A DNA stretch of 64,000 nucleotides from Bradyrhizobium sp. sGM-13 (GTDB lineage Bacteria; Pseudomonadota; Alphaproteobacteria; Rhizobiales; Xanthobacteraceae): contig NZ_JAGWDK010000015.1 of NCBI RefSeq assembly GCF_018398875.1, forward strand, positions 62,001 through 126,000, given 5' to 3'. Within the stretch, counting starts at the first letter, position 1; each line of letters starts with the position of its first letter. The translations under genes were made by a program, and so were the position numbers. Positions 33,773 to 44,200 of this stretch are shown here, one piece after another. Under the pieces are notes generated by a model. It was given only the letters and a program-made list of their open reading frames with translations. It was not told the origin of the DNA and ran no database searches.

Positions 33773-34618
33773 TCACACGTGCTTTCTGCGAACTTCTCCG
33801 GCGCTTGTCGATGAAGAGAAAAGCGGATCGGCAATCCGACCCATGGATGTAAGCCAGGCCGGCGGATTCTCGATCGGCGCTGCGGGCCGCCGCAAGGGCG
33901 CGCGCAAATCGATGCGCTGCGCTTCACCGGCCGCGATCCAGAACGCTGCGCCCTCATCGAAGTCGAGCACGATGCAGACCGGCGGACGGCCGTGCTGCAG
34001 GCCGGCATTGAATACCCAGGTCGTGCCGATGCGGTCGAACCACGAGCCGTCGGCGATGAACGGCGATTGATGGACGTGGCCCGAGATCACCATGAACGGC
34101 TGGTACTGCGCGATCCATCGCACCAGTTCGACGTCGCCGAAGAACCGCTTGCCGCCCCAGCTCGTCGGCGAATTCGCAGGCGGCGCGTGATGCACCCAGA
34201 TCCAGCGTTCCGCCCGCTCGAGCGCGGCGTCGCGAAGCTGGGCTTCGATGCGGCCCTTGACCAGCGGCCCGTCCCACCACGGACACACCGTGAAGCGCGT
34301 ATCGCCGATAGTGAGGCTGTCGCCGTCGCAGGCGACGCCGAGTTCGCTGATATCGCCGACCCAGCGCGCGATCTTCTCACCCTCCGCGCTACGCTCGTCG
34401 AGGTCGTGATTGCCCGAGCAGAGAATGACCCGCGTGATCGCTGATAGCAGCGACAGGTATTTTTTCACCACCAGAATCTGCCCGCGGAAATCGACGAACG
34501 ATCCGATGTCGAGCGCGTCGCCGGCAAAGATGACGACGTCGAATTCAGGAGCTGCCGCGAGCAGCCAGTCGAACTGCGGCAATGAATAATGCAAATCGGC
34601 AACGACAAGGCAGCGCAT
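33773..34618 (-). CDS. Metallophosphoesterase
   Basis: A 281-residue calcineurin-like phosphoesterase. The metal motifs are in order: DLH (Asp8, His10), GDALD near residue 34, GNHD near 70, a histidine pair in WVHHAPP and GHVHQ in the later half. The ATG at 34618 begins MRCLVVADLHYSLPQFD, which is where the family starts; an upstream in-frame start would add 32 non-matching residues. It hydrolyses phosphomono- or diesters with two metal ions; substrate unknown. It stands alone between intergenic stretches. Confidence 0.88.
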   Translation of the reverse strand: MRCLVVADLHYSLPQFDWLLAAAPEFDVVIFAGDALDIGSFVDFRGQILVVKKYLSLLSAITRVILCSGNHDLDERSAEGEKIARWVGDISELGVACDGDSLTIGDTRFTVCPWWDGPLVKGRIEAQLRDAALERAERWIWVHHAPPANSPTSWGGKRFFGDVELVRWIAQYQPFMVISGHVHQSPFIADGSWFDRIGTTWVFNAGLQHGRPPVCIVLDFDEGAAFWIAAGEAQRIDLRAPLRRPAAPIENPPAWLTSMGRIADPLFSSSTSAGEVRRKHV

Positions 34619-34782
34619 AATAATCAAATCCAAAAATGCCCGTGAAACAGGCGATCCGCAGTCGGATGCGTTCAGGCAGGCTGGATTCGAGCAAGAATTG
34701 TGCCGGTCGAGCACCTAGGCATTGAACAGGACGTTGAAGATACTAGGATGGAACCTCCGAATATCCCCGGAGGAGGCTCGCT

Positions 34783-35223
34783 GTGTTCAAGAGTGCATCT
34801 ATGCTGGGCGTTTTGCTAACGGCTTTGATCATGGCCGTTTCCATCTCAGAGTCCTTAGCCCAGGGAAGTTCGTTGCCTTACGGTGGCGGCGGTCCGATTA
34901 ATGCTCCGGCAATTATCAGAGAATACAACGCATCTGGAAAGCAGATGCGGATCGAGGGCTCATGCCAATCATCCTGCACGACGCTTCTTGCAATAAAGAA
35001 CGTCTGCGTTGAGCCCTCGGCGCAGCTGAAATTTCACGCGGCGTTGTTTCCGCATGAGCGGAACCAGAAGCCGCCCCCTGCAAGGCAAGCTCGGATGCTG
35101 GCGGCATACAACGCTAAGCTCCGCAATTATCTCGTTTCCGGCGGATACGTAGACGGGTTCGAGTTTCACACTATCTCAGGGCAGGACATCATTACGAAGT
35201 TTGGATATCGAGCCTGCAGATAG
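34783..35223 (+). CDS. Small exported protein, possibly ClpP-fold-like
   Basis: A 146-residue protein starting at GTG with GGAGG 8 nt upstream. A signal peptide (SMLGVLLTALIMAVSISESL, cleavage near LAQ-GS) is followed by GKQMRIEGSCQSSCTTLLAI and VCVEPSAQLKFHAALFPHER. The arrangement of a Cys/Ser-rich turn, a short strand, then FHA resembles the periplasmic ClpP/crotonase-like proteins (COG3904) reduced to their core. The three cysteines may form a disulfide. Function is unknown; the family link is by pattern only. Confidence 0.6.
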   Translation: MFKSASMLGVLLTALIMAVSISESLAQGSSLPYGGGGPINAPAIIREYNASGKQMRIEGSCQSSCTTLLAIKNVCVEPSAQLKFHAALFPHERNQKPPPARQARMLAAYNAKLRNYLVSGGYVDGFEFHTISGQDIITKFGYRACR

Positions 35224-36058
35224 CCGTCGTTCAGACATAGGCCGATTGTCGGCGAGGGCGCCCTCCTACTCCGGCAGAGCTGGTTCAAAGGTATGAGCGA
35301 GCAGGTAGGGACATCTCAATTTGACGTAGACCAGTTGAGGCGGCTTGGGTCAAAATGCAAAATACTCTGTGCAAGCAGATGTTCTCCGCTTCGCCTCCAA
35401 ACTCGGACATTGCTCGATGCGATCGGCACTTCGCATTTGTGCCAATAGGCGACATGACCCTACTCTCTCGGGTGTAAGACGATTTTGCAACGTCCGAGAT
35501 CAGGCCTTCGGGACAGCGCGAATATCATACGCCCATGGCATTGCGGAGGCGCAAAATCCCTGCCGTTTAGGCGGAAGCTGCGCGCGCTGGGTTATTCCAC
35601 CGATCCCAACCATAGTACACGGACGTGGCCATGCATGTCTTCGAAGGTTCGCCTTGGTCATTCGCGTCGGTTGGACCGGACCACGGCGACTTCCGGTCTA
35701 CGCCGGATTGTGTTGCAAAAGTCGTTTTGCAGGAGATGTTAAAAATTCTGAGGGCCGCTGGCGCGTTCTTCGTGTAATGATCTGAGGGACCTCATCGCCT
35801 TGCGCCAAATTCATGGGCGACTTCGGTAGCGCGACTCAGGCTATGCGAATCATCGATCTCTTTGCGTCTCAGGTTTTCGCCAAAAATTTGGACCGCTGCA
35901 ACTTTCGACTTTTGCAACACTATCCGCCGGTGAACGGACATTCTCAGGATAAGCGGGCATGTCTCAAAGATCACAAAGCTGACTCAGATGCCGACCGGTT
36001 CTCCGCTACGGGCAGCAGTCGTCGTCCAATTGCCGACGGGCAAAGTGTCGCGAGGATA
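35224..36058. other. Gene-free stretch of 0.8 kb
   Basis: No frame here has a start, length and codon use that look coding, on either strand. The open frames present have low-complexity or frame-shadow composition. The only structure I see is the inverted repeat 35704-35724/35906-35926. The stretch separates a small exported protein from a frameshifted hydrolase gene and may be decayed DNA. Confidence 0.5.
35704..35926. repeat. Inverted repeat, 20 of 21 bp, enclosing about 180 bp
   Basis: The segments 35704-35724 and 35906-35926 are inverted copies with a single mismatch; the core GTGTTGCAAAAGTCG is perfect over 15 bp. They enclose 181 bp without a gene. The size and the inverted ends fit a MITE-like remnant, but no target-site duplication was established. 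Confidence 0.5.
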
Positions 36059-37065
36059 TTACCCCTCGGCTGCGAATACGTAGCTGTTGCCATCCTTGGC
36101 CAGCGTGCCGGCGTTCGGCATCAACCAATGAGTACCCGAAATGGTGAGTTTGTCGGCAACCGCGCGATCGAAGATCTTCCTTCGCGTTTCGACAGCCATT
36201 TGCGGATCCTGGTCGATAGCAAGCTGCCACTCGGGATTTGTTGAAATGTGGGGCGCAAGATTGACCACGTCAGCGCTGATCAGAAACTGTTTGCCGCCGG
36301 AGGTGACCAGATGCGCGACCATTCCCGGGCTATGGCCGGGCGCCTGAATGGCGTGCACACCGGGCAGGAGTTCTGGTTCTCCCTCAAAGGGCCTGACGTT
36401 TTTCCAAGTCGCCACCGTAGCCTGAATGCGCTGGGCGAGGCCTTTGCGTGTAGGTCCGAGATCGATCGACTCGATTCCCGGGCGCGTCCACCATTTCAAT
36501 TCCGCGGCGGGCACCACGATGTCGGCATCCGGAAAGACCTGCGCATTGCTCTCATTGTTCATGAGGCCATAAATGTGGTCGCCGTGGAGATGGGAGATGA
36601 GGATCGTTTTGACTGCCTTGGGGTCAAGGCCTGCCGCCGCCATGCTCTCGAATAGCCGGCCGTTCCCCTCACCATAAATCGGATGGCCGCCCGTGCCCGA
36701 GTCAATCAGGACTACTTGATCGTGCAGCTTGAGCGCCATGACGATAAACCGCAGGGGCGCCCGATTGTCGGGAAACCGGCACCACGCAACGCGGTCTTGA
36801 CCTGTTCGGCGCTGACATTCCTGACCATGCCCTCCCGCAGCGGAACGTCACGCATGCCATCAATCAGAGAGAAGACTTCAATGTCGCCGACCTTGTATTT
36901 ACGGAAAGGTTGCGTGACGGACTGTTGAGCATGAGCCGCGTCGACAAACGTGATCGGCTTGTCGATCCCAAACGCGGCGTAAGCACCGGCTGCGCCAAGT
37001 GTCAGGTCCCGACGCGAAATATCGGACAATCGTCGGCACTCCGCGCTGACTGAATAATCGAGCAT
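36059..37065 (-). pseudogene. Frameshifted exported metallo-beta-lactamase-fold hydrolase
   Basis: Two overlapping minus-strand frames together make one MBL-fold protein. The upstream part (37065 to about 36770) has a Tat-like signal (SRRDLTLGAAGAYAAFGI) and the start of the fold (YKVGDIEVFSLIDGMRDVPL). The downstream part (about 36770 to 36059) continues with VMALKLHDQVVLIDSGTGGH, the metal motif HLHGDH, and GHSPGMVAHL. The join needs one base: the reading CCGACAATCGG would give P-D-N-R if a G were inserted near 36770. With the shift the long frame ends soon after. Either a true pseudogene or a sequencing error. The start at 37065 is uncertain. Confidence 0.75.
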
Positions 37066-37215
37066 ATCGATGGGGCGTGCACTGCACAAGGTCGGCTTTG
37101 GGGTCTCATTCGCTACAGGCGCGACCCAGCAGCAAGTCCAGCCATCACGCCGAAAGCGGAATGAATTCAAACTCGCCTCAATCTGAATTTGGCTGCGCGC
37201 CAATGAGTCCACGCC

Positions 37216-38715
37216 CTAATCCTCGCTCGCCCTGAACCGGCCGAGCCCCTTCAGCACGAACGGCGCCACTAGCGCAATCAGCGCAATCCCGAGCAGCGTC
37301 GCCGACATCGGGCTCTGCAGCAGCACGATGGGATCGCCGAGGCTGATCGCGAGCGCGCGGCGCAACTGGCTTTCGGCGATTGGACCCAGGATGAGACCGA
37401 CGACGACAGGTGCGATCGGGAGGTCGAACCGGCGCATCAGAAAGCCCAACACGCCGAAGGCTGCCAGCATCGACAGCTCGACCACCGAAGGTTTTGCGGC
37501 GATGGTGCCCATGGTCGCGAACACGAGAATGCCGGCGTACAGCCACGGCTGCGGGATCGCGAGCAGTTTTACCCACAGCCCGACCAGCGGCAGGTTGAGT
37601 ACCAGCAGCATCACGTTGGCGATGAAGAGGCTCGCGATCAGGCCCCACACCAGGTCGGGCCGCTCGGCGAACAGCAGCGGTCCCGGGTTCAGCCCGTATT
37701 GCTGAAAGCCCGCCAGCATCATCGCAGCCGTCGCCGAGGTCGGAAGCCCCAGCGTCAATAGCGGCACAAGGGTGCCGGCAGCGGAGGCGTTGTTGGCAGC
37801 TTCCGGCCCGGCGACGCCTTCGATCGCGCCCTTGCCGAATTCCTCCGGATGCTTCGACAGCCGCTTCTCGGTCGAGTAGGACAGGAATGTCGGAATTTCC
37901 GCGCCACCCGCCGGAAGCGCGCCGATCGGAAAACCGAACATCGTTCCGCGCAGCCACGGCTTCCACGACCGCATCCAGTCCTGCTTCGTCATCCACAACG
38001 AGCCGCGCACCGGCTCGATCTTTTCCTCGGCGTGATGGCGGCGCGATGCGACGTAAAGCGCTTCGCCGACGGCGAACAGGCCGACGGCCAGCGTCGTCAC
38101 CTCGACGCCGTCGAGCAGTTCGGGCGTGCCGAATGCGAGCCGGGCCTGGCCGGTGAGCTTGTCGATGCCGATCAGCCCGAGCGTCAGCCCGATGAACAGG
38201 CTGGTCAGCCCGCGGATCGGCGAATCGCCAAAGGTCGCGGACACCGTCACGAAGGCCACGCACATCAGCGCGAAATAATCTTCAGGCCCGAAACGCACGG
38301 CAAAATCCACCAGCCACGGTGCGAGAAAAGCCAGGCCGATGGTGGCAATGGTGCCCGCGACGAACGAGCCGATCGCCGACGTCGCCAGCGCCGGACCGCC
38401 GCGGCCGGCCTTGGCCATCTTGTTGCCTTCGAGCGCGGTCGCCATCGACGCGCTCTCGCCGGGCGTGTTGATGAGGATGGCGGTGGTCGAGCCGCCATAC
38501 ATGCCGCCGTAATAGATGCCGGCGAACATGATCAGCGAGCCGCCGGGATCGAGCTTGTAGGTCACCGGCAACAGCAACGCGACGGTGAGTGCCGGTCCGA
38601 TGCCGGGCAGCACGCCCACGGCAGTGCCGAGGAACACGCCGATCAACGCATAAAGCAGGTTCATCGGCTGGACGGCGACGGCCATGCCATGCGCAAGCGC
38701 AGCGAAGGTTTCCAT
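37216..38715 (-). CDS. Tripartite tricarboxylate transporter large permease, TctA
   Basis: A 499-residue inner-membrane protein with about twelve helices. The start (LLYALIGVFLGTAVGVLPGI) and the motif GGMYGGSTTAILINTPGESA are signatures of TctA. With TctB and a periplasmic TctC/Bug protein it imports carboxylates using an ion gradient. It is last in the operon; its ATG overlaps or abuts the stop of TctB at 38715. Confidence 0.95.
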   Translation of the reverse strand: METFAALAHGMAVAVQPMNLLYALIGVFLGTAVGVLPGIGPALTVALLLPVTYKLDPGGSLIMFAGIYYGGMYGGSTTAILINTPGESASMATALEGNKMAKAGRGGPALATSAIGSFVAGTIATIGLAFLAPWLVDFAVRFGPEDYFALMCVAFVTVSATFGDSPIRGLTSLFIGLTLGLIGIDKLTGQARLAFGTPELLDGVEVTTLAVGLFAVGEALYVASRRHHAEEKIEPVRGSLWMTKQDWMRSWKPWLRGTMFGFPIGALPAGGAEIPTFLSYSTEKRLSKHPEEFGKGAIEGVAGPEAANNASAAGTLVPLLTLGLPTSATAAMMLAGFQQYGLNPGPLLFAERPDLVWGLIASLFIANVMLLVLNLPLVGLWVKLLAIPQPWLYAGILVFATMGTIAAKPSVVELSMLAAFGVLGFLMRRFDLPIAPVVVGLILGPIAESQLRRALAISLGDPIVLLQSPMSATLLGIALIALVAPFVLKGLGRFRASED

Positions 38716-39215
38716 TACAGCAGTCTTTCCAGAGGGCCGGCAGGCAGGCTCAACGTCAGCAGCCGATCGAAGGCGAGATAGATCAGCGTGGTCATCACGA
38801 GCGCGATGATGAAGTCAGTGAGGAGTGCGCGGCGCCCGAACGCCGCCGAGGTGGTGACGAACAGCGCCGATGTCGCCAGGATGAAGCCCCCGCCGAGCCC
38901 GATGACGGCGATCAGCAGCGCAAGCCCACCGAGGATCAGCAGCACAGGCTTGGGATCGGCGCTCTCGCGCGGCGGCAGGTTGCCGCGCAACGTGTCGATC
39001 AGGTTGGCGATCGCGAGAATGCCGAGCCCGACCGCGACGACGACCGGCATCGCCTCCGGCCCCATGCCGTACATCGAAGTGGATGACAGACGGTTTGCGT
39101 CCCATACCAGCACCGCAGCCAGCACCGCGAGGGCCGCGGCGATGACCAGACCGGCGGCATCGATGCGCCGCGAGGCCGGCCGCTGCGGAAGATCGCTGGA
39201 CTCGCTGTCCGTCAT
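38715..39215 (-). CDS. Tripartite tricarboxylate transporter small permease, TctB
   Basis: A 166-residue membrane protein with four predicted helices, the usual size of TctB. The first helix (DAAGLVIAAALAVLAAVLVW) and the helix with LLILGGLALLIAVIGLGGGF are characteristic in spacing. TctB sequences diverge strongly, so the call depends on size, topology and its place between TctC and TctA. It overlaps TctC by 4 bp and TctA by one. Confidence 0.9.
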   Translation of the reverse strand: MTDSESSDLPQRPASRRIDAAGLVIAAALAVLAAVLVWDANRLSSTSMYGMGPEAMPVVVAVGLGILAIANLIDTLRGNLPPRESADPKPVLLILGGLALLIAVIGLGGGFILATSALFVTTSAAFGRRALLTDFIIALVMTTLIYLAFDRLLTLSLPAGPLERLL

Positions 39216-40180
39216 GATTTGACGAGACCGACCGACTTCAGCACGTCGGTGACGCGCGTCGTTTCCTTCTTCAGGAAGTCGGCGAACGCATCGCCGGAAA
39301 GATAGGCGTCATCCCAGCCCTTCTGCTTCAGAATGTCCTTCCAGGCGTCGGACTTGACCATCTTCTCGACCGCGTCGCTCAACGTCTTGCGCTGTTCCGG
39401 TGTAATGCCGGGAGGCGCGACCACCGAGCGCCAATTGGCGAGCACGAGGTCGATCCCTTGTTCCTTGAAGGTCGGAATATCGATGCCGGCGATACGCTTC
39501 TCCGAGGTCACGCCGAGCGCGCGCAATTTGCCGGATTTGATCTGTCCTTCGTATTCGCTCAGGCCCGAAATGCCTGCGGTGACCTTGCCGCCGAGAATGG
39601 CCGCCAGCGACTCGCCGCCGCCGGAAAATGGAATGTAGTTGATCTTCTTGGCGTCGGCGCCGATCGTTCCCGCAAACAACGCTGCCATCACGTGATCAAC
39701 GCCGCCGGCCGAGCCGCCGGCAAAGGTTACCTTGGCGATGTCGGCCTTCACGGCCGCGGCCAGATCCTGCGCCGTCTTGAGCGGCGAATTCGCCGGCACC
39801 ACGATCACCTGGATTTCATCGGTCAGCCGCGCAATCGGCGTCACCTGTTCGAGCGTCACCGGCGACTTGTTCATGGCGAGCGCGCCGACCATGACGAAGC
39901 CGTTCACCATCATCTGGTTGCCGTCGCCCTTGGCACCATTGACGAACTGCGCGATGCCGATGCTGCCGCCGGCGCCGGCCACGTTGGTGACCTGGACGCT
40001 GCGGGCGATCTTGGCGGCGACCAAAGCCTGCTGCATCGCGCGGGCGGTCTGATCCCAGCCCCCGCCGGGCGCCGCGGGCGCCATGATCTTGAGCTCGAGC
40101 TGCTGCGAGAGGGCAGGCGCTGTGGCTGCAAGCGTCAACGCGACGGCCGCGCCGAACAGGCGCGTATGAAACGGCATCAT
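39212..40180 (-). CDS. Tripartite transporter substrate-binding protein, TctC/Bug family
   Basis: A 322-residue periplasmic protein with a signal peptide (HTRLFGAAVALTLAATAPAL, cleavage near LSQ-QL). The Bug-family segment MAPAAPGGGWDQTARAMQQA holds the two-carboxylate binding loop, and NVAGAGGSIGIAQFVNGAKG follows. It delivers a carboxylate to TctAB. A second ATG one codon in is equally possible. First gene of the tct operon; ligand unknown. Confidence 0.94.
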   Translation of the reverse strand: MMPFHTRLFGAAVALTLAATAPALSQQLELKIMAPAAPGGGWDQTARAMQQALVAAKIARSVQVTNVAGAGGSIGIAQFVNGAKGDGNQMMVNGFVMVGALAMNKSPVTLEQVTPIARLTDEIQVIVVPANSPLKTAQDLAAAVKADIAKVTFAGGSAGGVDHVMAALFAGTIGADAKKINYIPFSGGGESLAAILGGKVTAGISGLSEYEGQIKSGKLRALGVTSEKRIAGIDIPTFKEQGIDLVLANWRSVVAPPGITPEQRKTLSDAVEKMVKSDAWKDILKQKGWDDAYLSGDAFADFLKKETTRVTDVLKSVGLVKS

Positions 40181-40493
40181 GGGATTTCCTCCAGGCTCAC
40201 GTGGAGCCGCTGTGTGTCAATTCGTCGCATATCAGCCGGAAAACCCGCCGCTGTCCAGAAGGACCTTTGCGTGGGCGGACCGGATCTCAAAGATTTCGCC
40301 AGGGCTTTGAAGCTCGTGCGTTTTTGGCCTTCGGACTTGCCTGATCGAAAGTGAAACGCCAATTGCTTGGCACACGTCCGAAGAGGCGCCGTGCATTGTG
40401 TTGCCTTGGCCTGGCTGTGGCGCCTGAATAAGACGCGATGACGAAGGGGCCACGGCCTCGGAGGCGAACGCCGCTGATGATTGAGGGGAATCG
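40181..40493. other. Divergent intergenic region tctC / GST
   Basis: These 313 bp separate the divergent tct operon and a GST gene and should hold both promoters. I saw no small gene, palindrome or RNA structure that I could support. Confidence 0.35.
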
Positions 40494-41213
40494 ATGCACG
40501 AGAATGCTCAATCCGGTCGAGAAGCCGATCCAAGCAGCGGCCGCAAGATGCGGCTGTTCTCCGCCGCCCTGAGCATGTTCGGCGCAAAGGTTCAGATCGC
40601 TGCACACGAGAAGGATATCGATTTCGAACTGGTCATGGTCCCCTTCACCCAGAAGGAGGGTTATGCGCCGAAGCATCCGGAAGTCCTGCGCATCAATCCG
40701 AAGCGCCAGGTCCCGGTGCTGATCGATGGCGATCTCGATATTTTCGATTCCACCCAGATCTTCGAGTATCTCGAAGACATCAAGCCGAGCCCTGCGCTGT
40801 GGCCCGCGACTCCTGCCGCGCGAGCCTGGGCTCGCCGGCTGGAGCACGAATCGGACGAGGTCTATTTCCCGCACATCATCAAATTGATGCCGCTCTGGAA
40901 TACGCCAAGCGATCCCGCTGGGAAGCCCGCGCGCGAGGCCGCTGCTGCCTATTATCGAACCATGGAGCGTGTCCTTGGCGACCGCGAGTTTCTCGCCGGC
41001 GAATATTCCTTTGCCGATATCGCGTTCTATATGGCCCAGCTCTTCGGTGCCCGCATGGGTGCCGACATGACCGGCGAAACGCCGAGACTTCTGCAATGGC
41101 GACAGCGCATGACGACGAGACCGGCCGTCATCAAGGTCGTTCGACCGATGGCCGATTATTTGCGCAGCGATGGCCGCAGCGTTCCAGCGTTTCTCTCGCC
41201 AATAGCGACGTGA
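40494..41213 (+). CDS. Glutathione S-transferase family protein
   Basis: A 239-residue GST. After a 17-residue leader the thioredoxin fold begins GRKMRLFSAALSMFGAKVQI; the glutathione contact region is NPKRQVPVLIDGDLDIFDST, with the Ser/Thr pair in place. The helical domain has FLAGEYSFADIAFYMAQLFG. It is not close to the GST at 2404, which has a different catalytic region. GAGGGG lies 7 nt before the ATG. Substrate unknown; it is divergent from the tct operon. Confidence 0.88.
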   Translation: MHENAQSGREADPSSGRKMRLFSAALSMFGAKVQIAAHEKDIDFELVMVPFTQKEGYAPKHPEVLRINPKRQVPVLIDGDLDIFDSTQIFEYLEDIKPSPALWPATPAARAWARRLEHESDEVYFPHIIKLMPLWNTPSDPAGKPAREAAAAYYRTMERVLGDREFLAGEYSFADIAFYMAQLFGARMGADMTGETPRLLQWRQRMTTRPAVIKVVRPMADYLRSDGRSVPAFLSPIAT

Positions 41214-41249
41214 TCGGCGCCGCGGCTACCCACGCCCGTTCGTCTCCGG

Positions 41250-44200
41250 CTACGCCCGCACCACCGCGGGCGGAAACACGATCTCGATCAGGGTGCCAGA
41301 GCGGCCGCCGGTCTTGATCTGGAATTTGGCGCGGTTGGCTTCGACGAGCGCCTTGGTCAGCGACAGGCTGACGGCCGCACTCTCGGACTGATCCGACGGC
41401 GCCCGCGTGCGGAACGGCTCGAGGGCTGCGGCAACCTCATTGTCGTTGAGGCCGTTACCGGTGTCGCGGACCCGCAGCATCACCTCGCCGAAATCGGACA
41501 GCGCGGTCGAGACGATGACCTGGCCGCCGGCATTGGCGAGATGGATCGAATTGCCGATCAGGTTCAGCGTGATCTGGCGCAACGCCTGCGCGTCCGCGAT
41601 CACTGGCGGCAGCGTGTGCGCGAGCGAAGTGCGGATGATGATGCGCTCACGATTGGCCTGCGGCTGCATCACCGCCACGCAGCTCTCGACCAGCTCGTTG
41701 AGATTCTGGTTGGTGAAGGCGAGATCGAGCTTGCCGGTTTCGATTCGGCTGAGATTGAGCAGGTCGTTGACGATGGCGATCACGTGTTCGCCGGCGGCGC
41801 GGATGTCCTTCATGTATTCGCGGTAACGCTCGTTGCCGAGCGCGCCGAAACGCTCTCCGATCATCACTTCGGCAAAGCCGATGATGGCGTTCAGCGGTAT
41901 TCGCACCTCGTGGCTGATCCGGGCCAGCACGTCGGCCTTGGCGTTGGCGGCGCGTTCCGCCAGCCGCCGCGCCTCGCGCAACTCGCTCTCGGTCTTCTTG
42001 GCCTGCGAGAGATCGCGGAACACCGCGAAGAAATTCGGGCCGTCCGGGCGGGTACGGCCGATGGTCATCGACAGCGGAATGATGCCGCCCTTGCTTTCGC
42101 GGCCGAGCACCTCGCGGCCGTGATCGAGCAGGCTTTCGACGCCGGAGGCCTTGATGCCGGCGAGATATTCGAACACGCCGTGCTGGCTTTCGGGCGCAAA
42201 GAGATCGGCGAGATTGCGTTGGACCAGTTCGTCGCCGTCATAGCCGAACAGCGCTTCGGCGCTGCGGTTGGCTGCATGGATGTTGCCTTCGGCATCGAAC
42301 ATCAAGATGCCTTCGGCTGTGGTATCGAGGATGGCGGCGAGTTCTTCGGCATTGGCATGGCCGACGTCGGACGGTTCGGGGATGTCCAGCTCCGCTACCG
42401 GCTCGGCTTGCGAGATGGCGGCCGCGATCGCCGCGCCCTCATGGCGCGTGGTCGAGAAGATCAGGGCCAGCGCCGAATCGCCGTCCCATGAAATCGTGTG
42501 GAGGCGGGCCTCGGCGGCCGATGGCGGCGCATCTGCATCCGCGGGCCCGCTCGCGGAAATCGTCACCGGCCTGCCGGTGTCCGATGTCGAGGACGCATTC
42601 GACGTGCCGGGTTCGACATAGAGCGCGTCGAGGCCGCCGGCATCTTCCAGCGCATGCAGGCTGGCATAGCCCATCTGCGTCAGGAAGGCGGGGTTGGCAT
42701 ACAGCAGGCGGTCGAGGCGATAGATCAGGATGCCGACGGGTAAGAGATCGAGCAGCGCCTTGTCGCGCGCGGCTTCGCCATGCGCGGGCGGTTCAGGCGG
42801 TGCCAGCCATTCGGGCGGCTCGCCGGCTGGCGCGCGCGCGAACGACGCGACGGTTGGTTCAAAGATCGTTTCACCGGTGACGTTCGGCACCGCCTCGTTA
42901 CCATTCTCGGTGTCGAGCCGCGCCGACAATTGCCGCGCGAGTTCGTCGAAGGCGCTGTTCTCGATCGGCGTCAGCGATAGCTGCTTCGCCTCGCCGGGGA
43001 CGCGGAATGGCACGACGTTGGGAGCGTCTGCGGGCAATTCCATCACGGTGTCCTTCAAGGCCTCGTTGGCGCTTTCCTTGACGCTTGGCTCGACGCTTTC
43101 GTCGACGCTTTCCTTGGGAGGTTCCACGGGCGTTTCCAGATCGTTTTGATGTGAAGTCTCGGCAGCAATCGGTTCGGGCAAATCGTCGACCAAAGGCGGT
43201 GCAACGCCCGTCGGGCTGGGAAATTTCGGGGCGGGCGCTTCTTGCGGCATTGCCATCTCGCCGGACAATTCCGCCAGGCGGAGGGCGGCGAGCAGGGCGA
43301 GGGCGTCGAAATCGCGGCAGACGCCAAAGCCGCGATAGCCGATGAAATTCCGCTGCCCGTCGAAGATCGGCAAACCGGACAGTTCAACCGGCAGCGTGCT
43401 GCCGCCATCGACCGGCCAGTTCAGCACGATGCCGCTCCAGGTCGCGCATGTGGCGAACGCCTTCATCACCCGCCCGTTGGGATCGAGAGCAAATTTCTCG
43501 GCGATCTCGCGCCATGGCCGCCCGAAGCTGGCCGTGGTGCGCGGGCCGATCAGGCCGGTGAATTCGTCGGTGCCGAGCGTGAAGCGGCCTTCCCGATCCA
43601 TCTGCCAGGTGAAGCGCAGCGGCAGGCGGCGGGTCGGCTGCCTGGCGAATGCTTCGAGCGCCGGGAATGGCGTGCGTGGAGCGGGCTCCGTCGCGGCCGG
43701 CTCCTCCGTGGTGGCTGGCTCGGCAAAGGCATCGAACAATGCAAACTCGGCGGGCGCTTCGCCGGATTGCGCCGGCTGTTCGTAATCGGGAGCCGGCTGC
43801 GGCGCGATCGCTTGCTCCATGACGGGCGCGCCCGGCTGCGGGCCGGGTGTTAACGCTGTGGCCTCGGGCTGCATCTCGTTCTCGGGCGGCTCATGCGCCC
43901 GCGCCAGCCGCGGCGAGATCAGCGCGATGTCGCCGGCGGCGATCAGGACACCATGGCTGCCATTGGCAAAGTCGAACCGCGAACAGCCGCAGGTCGCAAG
44001 CATGCCGGGCGCCGCGCCAAACCCCTGTAACCGCTCCAGGCGGATGGCGCCGTTGGCAAGCAGCCGTCCTGTAAGCCGCGCGATCTGCCGCCGGTGCCGG
44101 TCGGCCGGTCCGAAGGTCTTCTCAGCAAGGGCTGCGGCGCTGGCGGCGCCGAACAGGCGGACGCCGGCCGGATTTGCCCACAGGATCCGCCTGCCGTCGG

